Assembly (NCBI RefSeq): GCF_900105835.1
Contig: NZ_LT629783.1
Location: forward strand, 3,122,501 to 3,186,500
DNA length: 64,000 bases
Source of the DNA: Pseudomonas fragi
GTDB taxonomy: Bacteria > Pseudomonadota > Gammaproteobacteria > Pseudomonadales > Pseudomonadaceae
Direction: 5' to 3'
This document shows, piece after piece, positions 1 to 10,037 of the stretch (position 1 is its first letter; each line of letters starts with the position of its first letter). The position numbers were made by a program, and so were the translations under genes. The notes under the pieces are model-generated. The model was not told the DNA's origin. It did not search any database and was given only the letters and a program-made list of their open reading frames with translations.

Positions 1-699
<699 letters not shown>

Positions 700-849
700 A
701 AACATCTTTGGGTTTTTAAGAAACCCTAAACTTGGCTCAGCAATCGTTGGTTACATCTTTGATTTCTCGCGGAGTAACTTGTGATGCTGATAATCTTGTT
801 GACTATCAGTCTGACTCCACAAGCACCCACACGAATTGCTTGATTCAGT

Positions 850-861
850 TGTTAAAGAGCG
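850..861 (-). promoter_or_regulatory. rRNA leader boxA antitermination site
   Basis: The minus strand reads CGCTCTTTAACA, a close match to the boxA element (TGCTCTTTAACA) bound by NusB/NusE (S10) in rRNA leaders. It lies about 150 bases upstream of the mature 16S 5' end, inside the leader that begins at the promoter at 894-921. This is the usual position for the antitermination complex that keeps rrn transcription Rho-resistant. Confidence 0.85.
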
Positions 862-893
862 GTTGGTTTAGCTTTCGCTGTACCGAGGCGCGC

Positions 894-921
894 ATTCTAC
901 AGCAGCCTCTGTTGCTGTCAA
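894..921 (-). promoter_or_regulatory. rrn promoter, proximal
   Basis: The minus strand shows TTGACA, a 16-base spacer, then TAGAAT, followed by a GC-rich discriminator (GCGCGCCTC). A GC-rich discriminator with a 16-base spacer is typical of stringently controlled sigma-70 rRNA promoters. This is the promoter nearest the boxA and the 16S gene. Confidence 0.85.
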
Positions 922-1002
922 GCGGTTATTTTAAGATGTTTTCAAAGTTTCCTCTGTAACATCAACCACTTGCGCTTTCGATCTCTCGTTAGCGGGAGGC
1001 GA

Positions 1003-1030
1003 ATTCTACAGCGTTACACGCTGCTGTCAA
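1003..1030 (-). promoter_or_regulatory. rrn promoter, middle
   Basis: A second TTGACA, 16-base spacer, TAGAAT set on the minus strand, followed by CGCCTCCCGC. It repeats the proximal promoter's hexamers, spacing and discriminator type 109 bases further upstream. A local sequence duplication may have produced the pair, since both spacers contain GCAGC or GCAAC near the -35 and GCTG at the -10 edge. Confidence 0.8.
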
Positions 1031-1137
1031 CACCTCATTTCCTGCTTCGATGACTTGAAGCTGGCACCGCCGAAAACTCATCCAACTCATTGAAACTCAA
1101 GGAGTTTTCCGTTTCGACTGCGCCGGAAGTGGGGCGA

Positions 1138-1165
1138 ATTATAGACAGTTACAAACCTGAGTCAA
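1138..1165 (-). promoter_or_regulatory. rrn promoter, distal
   Basis: Minus strand TTGACT, 16-base spacer, TATAAT, then CGCCCCAC. This is a strong sigma-70 promoter 135 bases upstream of the middle one. It lies between the end of gcdG and the rRNA leader and points at the 16S gene, so it is most simply a third rrn promoter. Confidence 0.75.
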
Positions 1166-1213
1166 GGACTAATTGAGCTGCTCTATCACTTAACCCGAAA
1201 ACGCCTTTAACAC

Positions 1214-1251
1214 AGCTATATAGAGGGGGCTGACGCCCCCTCTATATAGCT
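1214..1251 (-). terminator. Perfect 17-bp hairpin at the end of gcdG
   Basis: The arms at 1214-1230 and 1235-1251 are perfectly complementary and are separated by a TGAC loop; the last bases of the arm overlap the gcdG stop codon. There is no clear T-run after it on the minus strand (GTTAAAGG), so it is not a textbook intrinsic terminator. It could still stop or protect the gcdHG transcript before the rrn promoters that follow in the same direction. Confidence 0.6.
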
Positions 1252-2470
1252 ACAGCACACCCGACTGCCGCAAAGCCTCTACCGCATCCGCGTGCAACCC
1301 CAGCACCTGCTCCAACACCTGCCGGGTATGCTCACCCAGCAAAGGAGGGGCATTACGGTACTCCACCGGGGTTTCGGACAACCGGATAGGGCTCGCCACT
1401 TGCGGCACCAACCCCGCCAGGGCATGGGGCAACTGCATCGCCAAGCCTCGAGCCTGAACCTGCGGATCAGCAAACACCTGCGCCAAGTCATTGATGGGCC
1501 CGCAGGGCACACCAACCGCCTCCAGCTGGGTCACCCACTCGGCTGTCGTCTTGAACACCGTTGCCTGCCGCAGAAGCGGCACCAACACTGACCGGTTTGC
1601 AACACGCAGCGTGTTGGTAGCAAAGCGTGGATCGTCCGCCCACTCGGGCCTTCCAGCCACTTCAGCAAACTTGCGGAACTGGCTGTCATTTCCCACAGTC
1701 AGGATGAAGTCACCATCTGCCGTCGGAAAATCCTGATAAGGCACGATATTCGGATGTGCATTACCCAAGCGTTGCGGAGCCACACCCGTGGTCAGGTAGT
1801 TCATCGCCTGATTTGCCAGACAAGCAACCTGCACGTCCAGCAACGCCATATCAATATGCTGACCACCGCCATCATGCTGACGATGAGCAAGTGCCGCCAG
1901 AATCGCGACCGTCGAGTAGAGCCCAGTCAGTATGTCGGTCAGCGCCACGCCCACCTTTACCGGCCCCGCACCCTCCTCACCTTCAGGCCGCCCGGTAAGG
2001 CTCATCAGCCCACCCAGCCCCTGGACCATAAAGTCATAGCCCGCCCGCTTGGCATAGGGACCGGTTTGACCGAACCCCGTGATCGAGCAATAGATCAGAT
2101 CAGGGTTCAACGCCTTGAGCGACGCATAGTCCAGGCCATACGCCTCCAGACCACCCACCTTGAAGTTCTCGATCAGGATGTCGGACTTGGCGGCCAGCGC
2201 TCGAACCAGTTGCTGGCCTTGTGGCTTGGTGAAATCGATAGTGACCGATTGTTTGTTGCGGTTGGCCGACAAATAGTAAGCCGCCTCCCCCGTGCTCTCA
2301 CCATAAGCATCCTTAAGGAAGGGCGGCCCCCAGGCCCGGGTGTCATCACCATTGCCCGGGCGCTCAACCTTGATCACCTCGGCACCCAGGTCAGCCAGTA
2401 TCTGCCCCGCCCACGGCCCCGCCAGCACACGAGACAAATCCAGCACCCGCAAATGCGATAAAGCACCCAT
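1250..2470 (-). CDS. gcdG: CaiB/BaiF class III CoA-transferase, probable succinyl-CoA:glutarate CoA-transferase
   Basis: A 406-residue class III CoA-transferase, full length for the family. The N-terminal LSRVLAGPWAGQILADLGA segment is the family's CoA-binding start, and Asp179 in VALTDILTG aligns with the catalytic aspartate that forms the acyl anhydride intermediate. It lies 14 bases downstream of gcdH in the same direction, so the two are very likely co-transcribed. Established knowledge of Pseudomonas gcdHG supports activation of glutarate (from lysine via 5-aminovalerate) to glutaryl-CoA at the expense of succinyl-CoA. The exact CoA donor cannot be read from the sequence; the context makes glutarate the best acceptor. 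Confidence 0.88.
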   Translation of the reverse strand: MGALSHLRVLDLSRVLAGPWAGQILADLGAEVIKVERPGNGDDTRAWGPPFLKDAYGESTGEAAYYLSANRNKQSVTIDFTKPQGQQLVRALAAKSDILIENFKVGGLEAYGLDYASLKALNPDLIYCSITGFGQTGPYAKRAGYDFMVQGLGGLMSLTGRPEGEEGAGPVKVGVALTDILTGLYSTVAILAALAHRQHDGGGQHIDMALLDVQVACLANQAMNYLTTGVAPQRLGNAHPNIVPYQDFPTADGDFILTVGNDSQFRKFAEVAGRPEWADDPRFATNTLRVANRSVLVPLLRQATVFKTTAEWVTQLEAVGVPCGPINDLAQVFADPQVQARGLAMQLPHALAGLVPQVASPIRLSETPVEYRNAPPLLGEHTRQVLEQVLGLHADAVEALRQSGVL

Positions 2471-2484
2471 GAGCCGAGCTCCTG

Positions 2485-3666
2485 TTAATAGAATGCCTGC
2501 AGGCCGGTTTGCGCACGCCCAAGGATCAAGGCATGCACGTCGTGCGTGCCTTCATAGGTGTTCACCACTTCCAGGTTGACCAGATGACGCGCCACGCCGA
2601 ATTCATCGGAGATCCCGTTGCCACCCAGCATGTCGCGCGCCATGCGTGCGATATCCAGCGACTTGCCACACGAGTTGCGCTTCATGATCGAGGTAATTTC
2701 AACGGCCGCAGTGCCTTCATCCTTCATCCGCCCCAGACGCAGGCAACCCTGCAGGGCCAATGTAATTTCGGTCTGCATATCTGCGAGTTTTTTCTGGATC
2801 AACTGAGTCGCCGCCAAAGGCCGACCAAACTGGTGACGATCCAGGGTGTACTGGCGCGCGGTATGCCAGCAGAACTCGGCCGCACCCAATGCCCCCCAGG
2901 AGATGCCATAGCGCGCAGAGTTAAGGCAGGTAAAAGGGCCTTTCAAGCCGCGCACATCCGGGAAGATGTTCTCTTGCGGCACAAATACGTTGTCCATGAC
3001 GATTTCGCCGGTAATGGACGCACGCAAGCCGACCTTGCCGTGAATCGCAGGCGTAGTCAGGCCTTTCCAGCCTTTTTCCAGAACAAAGCCACGAATGTCG
3101 CCTTCATCGTCCTTCGCCCACACCACAAACACATCGGCGATGGGGCTGTTGGTGATCCACATTTTGCTGCCCGTCAGGCTGTAGCCGCCATCCACCGACC
3201 GCGCACGGGTAATCATCGCGCCAGGGTCGGAGCCGTGGTTAGGCTCGGTAAGACCGAAGCAGCCAATCCATTCGCCCGACGCCAGCTTGGGCAGGTACTT
3301 CTGTTTCTGCGCTTCGGTACCGAACTCATTGATCGGCACCATGACCAGGGAAGACTGCACACTCATCATCGAGCGGTAGCCCGAGTCCACCCGCTCCACT
3401 TCGCGGGCAATCAGCCCGTAGCTGACGTAATTGAGGCCACTGCCACCGTACTGCTCAGGGATCATCGCGCCCAGCAAACCGGTCTCACCCATCTCACGAA
3501 AAATCGCAGGGTCGGTCTTCTCATTGCGGAAAGCCTCAAGCACACGCGGCGCCAGCTTGTCCTGAGCAAATTGCTCGGCACTGTCGCGCACCATGCGCTC
3601 TTCTTCAGTGAGCTGTTGATCCAGCAACAGTGGATCAATCCAGTTGAAGCTTGCCTTACCCGCCAT
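2485..3666 (-). CDS. gcdH: Glutaryl-CoA dehydrogenase
   Basis: A 393-residue acyl-CoA dehydrogenase of the glutaryl-CoA type. It carries the FAD/substrate-binding signatures [14 protein letters not shown] and [19 protein letters not shown], and the C-terminal [17 protein letters not shown] with the catalytic base at about Glu372. The enzyme oxidises and decarboxylates glutaryl-CoA to crotonyl-CoA, passing electrons to ETF. The ATG is preceded by GAGGG seven bases upstream. It heads the gcdH-gcdG pair and is divergent from the LysR gene gcdR, whose product most likely controls it from the shared 158-base region. Confidence 0.94.
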   Translation of the reverse strand: MAGKASFNWIDPLLLDQQLTEEERMVRDSAEQFAQDKLAPRVLEAFRNEKTDPAIFREMGETGLLGAMIPEQYGGSGLNYVSYGLIAREVERVDSGYRSMMSVQSSLVMVPINEFGTEAQKQKYLPKLASGEWIGCFGLTEPNHGSDPGAMITRARSVDGGYSLTGSKMWITNSPIADVFVVWAKDDEGDIRGFVLEKGWKGLTTPAIHGKVGLRASITGEIVMDNVFVPQENIFPDVRGLKGPFTCLNSARYGISWGALGAAEFCWHTARQYTLDRHQFGRPLAATQLIQKKLADMQTEITLALQGCLRLGRMKDEGTAAVEITSIMKRNSCGKSLDIARMARDMLGGNGISDEFGVARHLVNLEVVNTYEGTHDVHALILGRAQTGLQAFY

Positions 3667-3715
3667 GAGAGAACCCTCGCGTAATAGATCAAATGTCGTG
3701 AGCCGATCCTAGGCC

Positions 3716-3731
3716 CCTTCTATATAGAAGG
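3716..3731. promoter_or_regulatory. 16-bp perfect palindrome in the gcdH/gcdR intergenic region
   Basis: CCTTCTATATAGAAGG is self-complementary over all 16 bases. It lies about 50 bases upstream of gcdH, where its TATATA core could be the gcdH -10 element. A second, weaker dyad (GTGA-N7-TCAC) at 3757-3771 is of the LysR-box kind. Either could be the GcdR operator; the assignment is inference from position. Confidence 0.5.
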
Positions 3732-3824
3732 ACAAACGAGGATTCGGCACCATGTTGTGATAATTTCTCACTCCGTGAACCGCAAGAAAGCCATTTCTGA
3801 CTGTATTTAGTGAGGAAGCCGTAC

Positions 3825-4721
3825 ATGCGCCGCAAGATCCCCAGCACAACCGCCCTGATCAGCTTTGAAGCGGCTGCGCGCCATGAAAGCTTTACCAAGG
3901 CCGCACAAGAGCTTTCCCTCACTCAAGGGGCCATTTGCCGACAGATCGCCAGCCTGGAAGAGTTTTTGAGTGTAGAACTGTTCCGACGCTCCAAGCGCGG
4001 GGTAAAGCTGACCGAAGCAGGCATCTCCTACAGCCGGCGCATTGCGACCCAACTGGATGCTGTAGAACGGGACACGTTGTCCGTCATGGGCCAACAAGGT
4101 GCCAATGTGATCGAGCTGGCCGTAGTACCCACCTTCGGCACGCAATGGCTACTGCCCCGCCTCAAGGACTTCCAGCAACTGCACCCGGACGTCACGGTCA
4201 ACCTGACCAACCGCACACGGCCTTTCCTGTTCGCAGATACCGACTTCGATGCAGCCATCTACTTCGGGGATGCTGACTGGTCCGGCACTTCGTCCTACCG
4301 CCTGATGGGCGAAAACCCGGTCCCCGTGTGCAGCCCTGCACTACTGCGTTCGCACAAATGCCTCTCCCCGCACACCCTTGCCGAACTGCCCCTGCTGCAG
4401 CAAACCACTCGCCCCTACGCCTGGCGCCAATGGTTCAACGCCCAGGACATGAATGTGCCCCGCGACATGACCGGCCCACGCTACGAGCTGTTTTCGATGC
4501 TGGCCCAGGCCGCCATGCATGAAATGGGCGTTGCGCTGATCCCGCCCTTCCTGATTCAGCGCGAATTGGCCGAAAAGCGCCTGGTGATCGCCAATGACCG
4601 CAGCCTGCCCAGTACCAAGGCTTACTACCTGATGATCCCCGAACGCAAAATTGAGTCTGCCTCACTGCAGGCCTTCCGCGACTGGCTGATCAAGCAGGCC
4701 GAGGGCTACAGCCTGATTTAA
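3825..4721 (+). CDS. gcdR: LysR-family regulator of glutarate catabolism
   Basis: The product is about 298 residues with an N-terminal winged helix-turn-helix (ALISFEAAARHESFTKAAQ, then LSLTQGAICRQIASLE) and a LysR substrate-binding domain. I chose the ATG preceded by GAGGAAG; a GTG five codons upstream (3810) stays in frame but overlaps that ribosome site. The gene is divergent from gcdH-gcdG, the usual arrangement for a LysR activator and its target, so glutarate or a related acid is the likely effector. LysR family is certain; the target is inferred from context. Confidence 0.85.
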   Translation: MRRKIPSTTALISFEAAARHESFTKAAQELSLTQGAICRQIASLEEFLSVELFRRSKRGVKLTEAGISYSRRIATQLDAVERDTLSVMGQQGANVIELAVVPTFGTQWLLPRLKDFQQLHPDVTVNLTNRTRPFLFADTDFDAAIYFGDADWSGTSSYRLMGENPVPVCSPALLRSHKCLSPHTLAELPLLQQTTRPYAWRQWFNAQDMNVPRDMTGPRYELFSMLAQAAMHEMGVALIPPFLIQRELAEKRLVIANDRSLPSTKAYYLMIPERKIESASLQAFRDWLIKQAEGYSLI

Positions 4722-5157
4722 AGGACCGCATCGTCCGTACAAACTATGTAGCGCACTACAAAAAAGCACTACATATATAAGTAAATGTCGCGTTTAAATA
4801 CCCTGTACTTTGGTCTAGCTGGACAAACCTGCAAGCCAGTAACCACGCGGGCTACAGGGTATTTCTCAAAGTTATGCAGCGATAACCAAAAGAAATCTGA
4901 AAAAAACTCAAAAAACCTGCAAATCCCCTGAAAGCCATGTGTTTAAAGGGATGCAGCCGAGCGTTGCGACATTCGGTCACTGCATGACTTGTAGTTTGTA
5001 TCTCGTCATCCTCCATAAGTCCTTGAAGGGCAAAAAAATTGCCAGCAGAATGCCCCGCCCCACCCATACTTTGGTGGGATCGTGCTGATCGGCCGCCCCA
5101 GTCGCACCATCCGTAGTGCGCTGGCTTTCTTATAAAAGATCACGCAGGAGATATGAC
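4722..5157. other. 436-base intergenic region with nested inverted repeats, gcdR to pntAA
   Basis: No gene is visible. The region holds a near-perfect stem TATGTAGCGC / GCACTACATA (4745-4754 and 4766-4775), which may end gcdR. Next comes a 12-base perfect inverted repeat AAATACCCTGTA / TACAGGGTATTT (4796-4807 and 4853-4864) enclosing a shorter CTGG/CCAG stem. Further right, TATAAA near 5132 is a possible -10 for the pnt operon, and AGGAG at 5146-5150 is the pntAA ribosome site. The second structure could belong to a small RNA or to the pnt leader. Confidence 0.5.
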
Positions 5158-6279
5158 GTGCACATTGGTGTTCCTCTCGAGACCCATACGGGTGAAACGC
5201 GGGTTGCTGCAACCCCGGAAACCATCAAGAAGCTGATCGGCCAAGGCCATAAAGTGACTGTCCAAAGCGGCGCCGGCGTTAATGCCAGCGTTATCGACAG
5301 TGCTTATGAAGCCGCCGGCGCAACTATTGGCAACGCTACAGATGCTTTCGGCGCAGAGCTGATTCTCAAGGTTGTCGCCCCCAGCGACAGCGAACTGGCC
5401 CTGATCAAAACCGGCACCGTGCTCATTGGCATGCTCAACCCGTTCAGCAATGAAACCATTGCCAAACTGGCCGAGCGTGGGATCACCGCCTTCTCTCTTG
5501 AAGCCGCCCCCCGCACTTCTCGTGCGCAAAGTCTTGATGTGCTGTCATCCCAGGCCAACATTGCCGGTTATAAAGCCGTCCTGATTGCTGCTCACCACTA
5601 TCCGCGCTTTATGCCGATGCTGATGACCGCCGCCGGGACCGTTAAGGCCGCTCGGGTACTGATTCTGGGTGCCGGTGTTGCCGGTTTGCAGGCCATTGCC
5701 ACTGCCAAGCGTCTGGGTGCGGTAATCGAGGCGTCCGATGTGCGCCCTGCGGTTAAAGAGCAGATCGAATCGCTGGGTGCCAAGTTTGTCGACGTGCCTT
5801 ACGAAACCGACGAAGAGCGCGAATGCGCCGTTGGCGTAGGCGGCTATGCACGCCCGATGCCTGCCAGCTGGATGCAGCGCCAGGCCCTGGCCGTTCATGA
5901 GCGCGCCAAGCAGGCGGATATCGTGATCACCACAGCCCTGATTCCCGGCCGTAAAGCACCCGTTCTGCTCAGCGCAGAAACCGTAGCGCAGATGAAACCG
6001 GGCTCGGTGGTCATCGACCTGGCTGCAGCCCAGGGCGGCAACTGCCCGCTGACCGTTGCCGACCAGGTCGTGGTCGAGCATGGTGTCACCATCGTTGGCC
6101 ACACCAATCTGCCTGCAATGGTTGCCGCAGACGCTTCGGCGCTCTACGCCCGCAACCTGCTGGACTTCCTCAAGCTGGTCTTCACCCCCGAAGGGCAGTT
6201 CCAGATCAACCTTGAAGACGACATCGTCGCCGCGTGCCTGATGTGCCGCGACGGTCAAGTCGTGCGCAAAAACGGCTGA
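5158..6279 (+). CDS. pntAA: NAD(P)(+) transhydrogenase, alpha subunit part 1 (NAD-binding domain I)
   Basis: A 373-residue protein matching the soluble NAD(H)-binding half of the proton-translocating transhydrogenase alpha subunit, here a separate gene as usual in Pseudomonas. It starts [20 protein letters not shown] and has the Rossmann motif [22 protein letters not shown] chose the GTG start because AGGAG lies seven bases upstream; an upstream ATG at 5116 would add residues unlike the family. With PntAB and PntB it couples hydride transfer from NADH to NADP+ to the proton gradient. It is first of three genes read together. Confidence 0.93.
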   Translation: MHIGVPLETHTGETRVAATPETIKKLIGQGHKVTVQSGAGVNASVIDSAYEAAGATIGNATDAFGAELILKVVAPSDSELALIKTGTVLIGMLNPFSNETIAKLAERGITAFSLEAAPRTSRAQSLDVLSSQANIAGYKAVLIAAHHYPRFMPMLMTAAGTVKAARVLILGAGVAGLQAIATAKRLGAVIEASDVRPAVKEQIESLGAKFVDVPYETDEERECAVGVGGYARPMPASWMQRQALAVHERAKQADIVITTALIPGRKAPVLLSAETVAQMKPGSVVIDLAAAQGGNCPLTVADQVVVEHGVTIVGHTNLPAMVAADASALYARNLLDFLKLVFTPEGQFQINLEDDIVAACLMCRDGQVVRKNG

Positions 6280-6290
6280 GGATAAAAACA

Positions 6291-6614
6291 ATGGAAGAAC
6301 TCATCTCCCCCGGTATCTACAACCTGATCATCTTCGTGCTGGCCATTTATGTGGGCTATCACGTGGTCTGGAACGTAACCCCGGCACTGCACACTCCGTT
6401 GATGGCCGTCACCAACGCCATTTCCGCGATCGTGATTGTGGGCGCCATGCTCGCAGCCGCACTGACTGTCACCCCGCTGGGTAAAACCATGGGCACCCTG
6501 GCAGTCGCGCTGGCCGCCGTAAACGTATTCGGTGGTTTTTTGGTCACCCGGCGCATGCTGGAAATGTTCAAGAAGAAAGCACCTAAAGCCAAAGAAGAGG
6601 TGCGCAAGCCATGA
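6291..6614 (+). CDS. pntAB: NAD(P)(+) transhydrogenase, alpha subunit part 2 (membrane domain)
   Basis: A 107-residue membrane protein with about three hydrophobic segments ([32 protein letters not shown] and a third near residue 75). It forms part of the proton channel of the transhydrogenase. The ATG follows the pntAA stop by 11 bases with GAGG in between. Its last bases (ATGA) overlap the pntB start, which points to translational coupling. The size fits stand-alone PntAB proteins. Confidence 0.93.
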   Translation: MEELISPGIYNLIIFVLAIYVGYHVVWNVTPALHTPLMAVTNAISAIVIVGAMLAAALTVTPLGKTMGTLAVALAAVNVFGGFLVTRRMLEMFKKKAPKAKEEVRKP

Positions 6615-8047
6615 GCATGAACCTGGTCACTGTTCTGTATCTGGTTGCGTCAATCTGCTTCATTCAAGCCCTCAAGGGCCTGTCGCACCCCACCACTTCG
6701 CGTCGCGGCAACCTGTTCGGCATGCTCGGCATGGGCCTGGCGATCATTACTACGGTCGGCCTGATTTATAAACTGGGCGCCGAAATTGCCACCGCCGGTA
6801 TCGGCTATGTCATTGTCGGCCTGCTGGTCGGTGGCACAGCTGGCTCGATCATGGCCAAGCGCGTCGAAATGACCAAAATGCCTGAGCTGGTCGCCTTCAT
6901 GCACAGCATGATCGGCCTCGCAGCCGTGTTCATTGCCATTGCCGCCGTCGTTGAGCCGCAATCGCTGGGCATCGTCAAACACCTGGGCGACGCCATTCCT
7001 GCGGGCAACCGTCTGGAGCTGTTCCTTGGCGCGGCCATTGGTGCAATCACCTTCTCCGGTTCGGTAATCGCCTTCGGCAAACTCTCGGGCAAGTACAAGT
7101 TCCGTCTGTTCCAGGGCGCGCCGGTACAGTTCGGCGGCCAGCACAAGCTGAACCTGGTGCTGGGCCTGGCCACGCTGGCCCTGGGCATCACCTTTATGCT
7201 CACCGGCAACCTCAATGCCTTCGCGCTGATGCTGGCTCTGGCATTCGTGCTGGGTGTGCTGATCATCATCCCGATTGGCGGCGCCGACATGCCGGTGGTG
7301 GTGTCGATGCTTAATAGCTATTCGGGCTGGGCGGCAGCCGGTATCGGTTTCTCGCTGAACAACTCGATGCTGATCATTGCCGGTTCGCTGGTAGGTTCTT
7401 CGGGTGCGATCCTGTCGTACATCATGTGCAAGGCGATGAACCGTTCGTTCTTCAACGTGATCCTCGGCGGCTTTGGCGGTGCGGTAGACGCGGGTGGTCC
7501 GGCAGGTGCGCAAGAAGCTCGCCCGGTGAAATCCGGTTCGGCCGACGATGCCACGTTCCTGTTGATGAACGCCGATACCGTGATCATCGTTCCGGGTTAC
7601 GGCCTGGCGGTGGCACGGGCGCAGCACGCACTTAAAGAGCTGACTGAAAAGCTGACTCACCGCGGCGTGACCGTGAAGTATGCGATCCACCCGGTGGCTG
7701 GCCGCATGCCAGGCCATATGAACGTACTGCTCGCCGAGGCCGAAGTGCCTTACGACCAGGTGTTCGAGATGGAAGACATCAACTCCGAGTTCGGCCAGGC
7801 CGACGTGGTGCTCGTACTGGGCGCCAACGACGTGGTCAACCCGGCGGCCAAGAACGATCCAAAATCGCCGATTGCCGGCATGCCGATCCTCGAAGCCTAT
7901 AAAGCCAAGACTGTCATCGTGAACAAGCGCTCAATGGCCAGCGGCTATGCCGGCCTGGATAACGAATTGTTTTATCTGGATAAAACCATGATGGTCTTCG
8001 GCGACGCCAAGAAAGTTATTGAAGATATGGTTAAAGCGGTCGAGTAA
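6611..8047 (+). CDS. pntB: NAD(P)(+) transhydrogenase, beta subunit
   Basis: A 478-residue protein: an N-terminal membrane half with many hydrophobic helices and a C-terminal NADP(H)-binding domain III. The latter carries [13 protein letters not shown], the [11 protein letters not shown] segment and [18 protein letters not shown], all hallmarks of PntB. It completes the transhydrogenase, supplying NADPH for biosynthesis and redox defence. It overlaps pntAB by four bases and is followed 25 bases later by a strong intrinsic terminator, so the three pnt genes form a closed operon. Confidence 0.95.
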   Translation: MSMNLVTVLYLVASICFIQALKGLSHPTTSRRGNLFGMLGMGLAIITTVGLIYKLGAEIATAGIGYVIVGLLVGGTAGSIMAKRVEMTKMPELVAFMHSMIGLAAVFIAIAAVVEPQSLGIVKHLGDAIPAGNRLELFLGAAIGAITFSGSVIAFGKLSGKYKFRLFQGAPVQFGGQHKLNLVLGLATLALGITFMLTGNLNAFALMLALAFVLGVLIIIPIGGADMPVVVSMLNSYSGWAAAGIGFSLNNSMLIIAGSLVGSSGAILSYIMCKAMNRSFFNVILGGFGGAVDAGGPAGAQEARPVKSGSADDATFLLMNADTVIIVPGYGLAVARAQHALKELTEKLTHRGVTVKYAIHPVAGRMPGHMNVLLAEAEVPYDQVFEMEDINSEFGQADVVLVLGANDVVNPAAKNDPKSPIAGMPILEAYKAKTVIVNKRSMASGYAGLDNELFYLDKTMMVFGDAKKVIEDMVKAVE

Positions 8048-8072
8048 CATCCTGCCCCACAGCAATAACGAG

Positions 8073-8107
8073 AACCCCGGCGCTGTATTGGCCGGGGTTT
8101 TTCTTTT
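8073..8107 (+). terminator. Intrinsic terminator after pntB
   Basis: Stem AACCCCGGC / GCCGGGGTT with a nine-base loop, followed by TTTTCTTTTT. It lies just after the pntB stop and closes the pnt operon. Confidence 0.93.
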
Positions 8108-8228
8108 TCCAAGGAACCCGACCAAAGGCTCTAAATCGGCCGCTGGCATTCGACCATGGTAGCGGGACGAAAGGCTCTGAAAATGAATAGACTGCGCCTC
8201 TTGCTTCCGTTGCCCGAGATAACAATCC

Positions 8229-9719
8229 ATGTACCGTGAACGTATTCGCCTGAACTCCCTGCACGATAAGGTCATGAGCGCCGAAGAAGCCGCCGCCCTT
8301 ATCCAAGACGGCATGACCGTCGGCATGAGCGGTTTTACCCGTGCCGGTGAAGCCAAAGCCGTGCCCCAGGCCCTGGCCGAGCGGGCCAAGAAGTCGCCGC
8401 TGAAAATCACCCTGATGACCGGCGCCAGCCTGGGCAACGATCTGGACAAGCAACTGACCGAAGCCGGCGTACTGGCTCGTCGCATGCCGTTCCAGGTAGA
8501 CAGCACCCTGCGCAAGGCGATCAACGCCGGCGAAGTGATGTTTATCGACCAGCATTTGTCCGAAACCGTTGAGCAACTGCGCAACAACCAGCTCAAGCTG
8601 CCGGACATTGCAGTTATTGAAGCAGTGGCCATTACCGAGCAAGGTCATATCGTTCCGACGACCTCCGTGGGCAACTCCGCCAGCTTCGCGATTTTCGCCA
8701 AGCAAGTGATCGTCGAGATCAACCTGGCGCACAACCCGAACCTGGAAGGTCTGCACGACATCTATATCCCGACCTACCGTCCGACGCGTACGCCGATCCC
8801 GCTGGTGAAAGTCGATGACCGTATCGGCAGCACCGCGATCCCGATTCCGGCGGAAAAAATCGTCGCCATCGTGATCACCAACAAGCCGGACTCGCCGTCC
8901 ACCGTGTCCGAGCCAGACAGCGAAACCGACGGTATCGCCTTCCACCTGATCAACTTCCTTAAAGCCGAAGTTGAAGCAGGCCGCATGACCAACAAGCTCG
9001 GCCCGCTGCAAGCCGGTATCGGCAACATCGCCAACGCGGTGATGTGCGGCCTGATCGACTCGCCGTTCGAAGACCTGACCATGTACTCCGAAGTACTGCA
9101 GGATTCGACCTTCGACCTGATCGACGCAGGCAAGATGAGCTTCGCGTCGGGCAGCTCCATCACGTTGTCGGAACGTCGCAATTCGGACGTGTTCGGCAAC
9201 CTGGAGCGCTACAAGGACAAACTGGTGCTGCGCCCGCAAGAGATCTCCAACCACCCTGAAGTGGTTCGTCGCCTGGGCATCATCGGGATCAATACCGCCC
9301 TGGAATTCGACATCTACGGCAACGTCAACTCCACCCACGTGTGCGGCACGCGGATGATGAACGGTATCGGCGGTTCGGGCGACTTCGCCCGCAACGCACA
9401 CTTGGCGATTTTTGTGACCAAGTCGATTGCCAAGGCGGGCGCGATTTCCAGCGTAGTGCCAATGGTCAGCCACGTTGACCACACCGAGCACGACGTCGAC
9501 ATCCTGGTGACCGAGCAAGGCCTGGCCGACCTGCGCGGCCTGGCCCCGCGTGAGCGTGCACGCGTGATCATCGACAACTGTGTACACCCGGACTTCCGTG
9601 ACGCCCTCAATGACTATTACGCCAGGGCCTGTGCGATTGGCGGCCACACGCCGCACATCCTGCGCGAAGCGTTGAGCTGGCATATCAACCTGGAAGAAAC
9701 CGGGAAAATGCTGCCGTAA
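8229..9719 (+). CDS. Acetyl-CoA hydrolase/transferase family protein, probable succinyl-CoA:acetate CoA-transferase
   Basis: A 496-residue family I CoA-transferase of the acetate:succinyl-CoA type (AarC/ScpC/Cat1-like). The N-terminal half has GMTVGMSGFTRAGEAKAVP. The C-terminal half has MYSEVLQDS, where Glu288 is the expected catalytic glutamate that forms the acyl-enzyme intermediate, and GIGGSGDFARNAHLAIF for CoA binding. It would move CoA between succinyl-CoA and acetate, or possibly propionate. It has its own terminator, and the pnt operon ends before it, so it is probably a single-gene transcript. The donor and acceptor pair is inferred from the family. Confidence 0.9.
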   Translation: MYRERIRLNSLHDKVMSAEEAAALIQDGMTVGMSGFTRAGEAKAVPQALAERAKKSPLKITLMTGASLGNDLDKQLTEAGVLARRMPFQVDSTLRKAINAGEVMFIDQHLSETVEQLRNNQLKLPDIAVIEAVAITEQGHIVPTTSVGNSASFAIFAKQVIVEINLAHNPNLEGLHDIYIPTYRPTRTPIPLVKVDDRIGSTAIPIPAEKIVAIVITNKPDSPSTVSEPDSETDGIAFHLINFLKAEVEAGRMTNKLGPLQAGIGNIANAVMCGLIDSPFEDLTMYSEVLQDSTFDLIDAGKMSFASGSSITLSERRNSDVFGNLERYKDKLVLRPQEISNHPEVVRRLGIIGINTALEFDIYGNVNSTHVCGTRMMNGIGGSGDFARNAHLAIFVTKSIAKAGAISSVVPMVSHVDHTEHDVDILVTEQGLADLRGLAPRERARVIIDNCVHPDFRDALNDYYARACAIGGHTPHILREALSWHINLEETGKMLP

Positions 9720-9733
9720 CCCGCACGCTAGAC

Positions 9734-9773
9734 AGCCGCTGACGTAAACACTGTTTCGTCAGCGGCTTTTTTA
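9734..9773 (+). terminator. Intrinsic terminator after the CoA-transferase
   Basis: Stem AGCCGCTGACG / CGTCAGCGGCT (11 perfect pairs) with a 12-base loop, followed by TTTTT. It ends the CoA-transferase transcript. Confidence 0.93.
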
Positions 9774-9790
9774 TGACTGTATTTTAAAAA

Positions 9791-9806
9791 ACTGTACTAC
9801 TGTACT
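9791..9806. repeat. Tandem ACTGTACT motif upstream of the DUF1127 gene
   Basis: Two head-to-tail copies of ACTGTACT. The inverse form GTACAGT recurs in GACAGGTACAGTT at 9874-9886. The same 13-mer recurs at 10381-10393 before the DUF2388 genes, followed by AAGTACAGTT at 10415-10424. The copies flank the DUF1127 gene and look like operators for one shared regulator. Confidence 0.55.
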
Positions 9807-10037
9807 GGTCATTTCCCGCCTGCAACACCCACTCGCCCTACCGATTTGGCCAATTTCGCACCATTTAAGTGCGGACAGGTACAGTTGTGCGCATTAATGC
9901 CCGTACAGCGGGCATAAACAGTTAACTGGCCCATTGCAATACAGATGAACTGTATCTAGAGACCCTCGACAAAGAGGAGGATCATTGGCATCAGTTAAAC
10001 CACTAGCCAATGCCGCCACAAGCGGAAGGATGTCACC

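Noticed and set aside
732..959. 75-codon plus-strand frame in the rRNA leader
   Set aside because: It covers the rrn boxA and a promoter in the opposite direction and has no ribosome site or family match.
8031..9683. 550-codon minus-strand frame opposite the CoA-transferase
   Set aside because: Shadow of the CoA-transferase gene; composition is His/Gln/Arg rich and no motif is recognisable.
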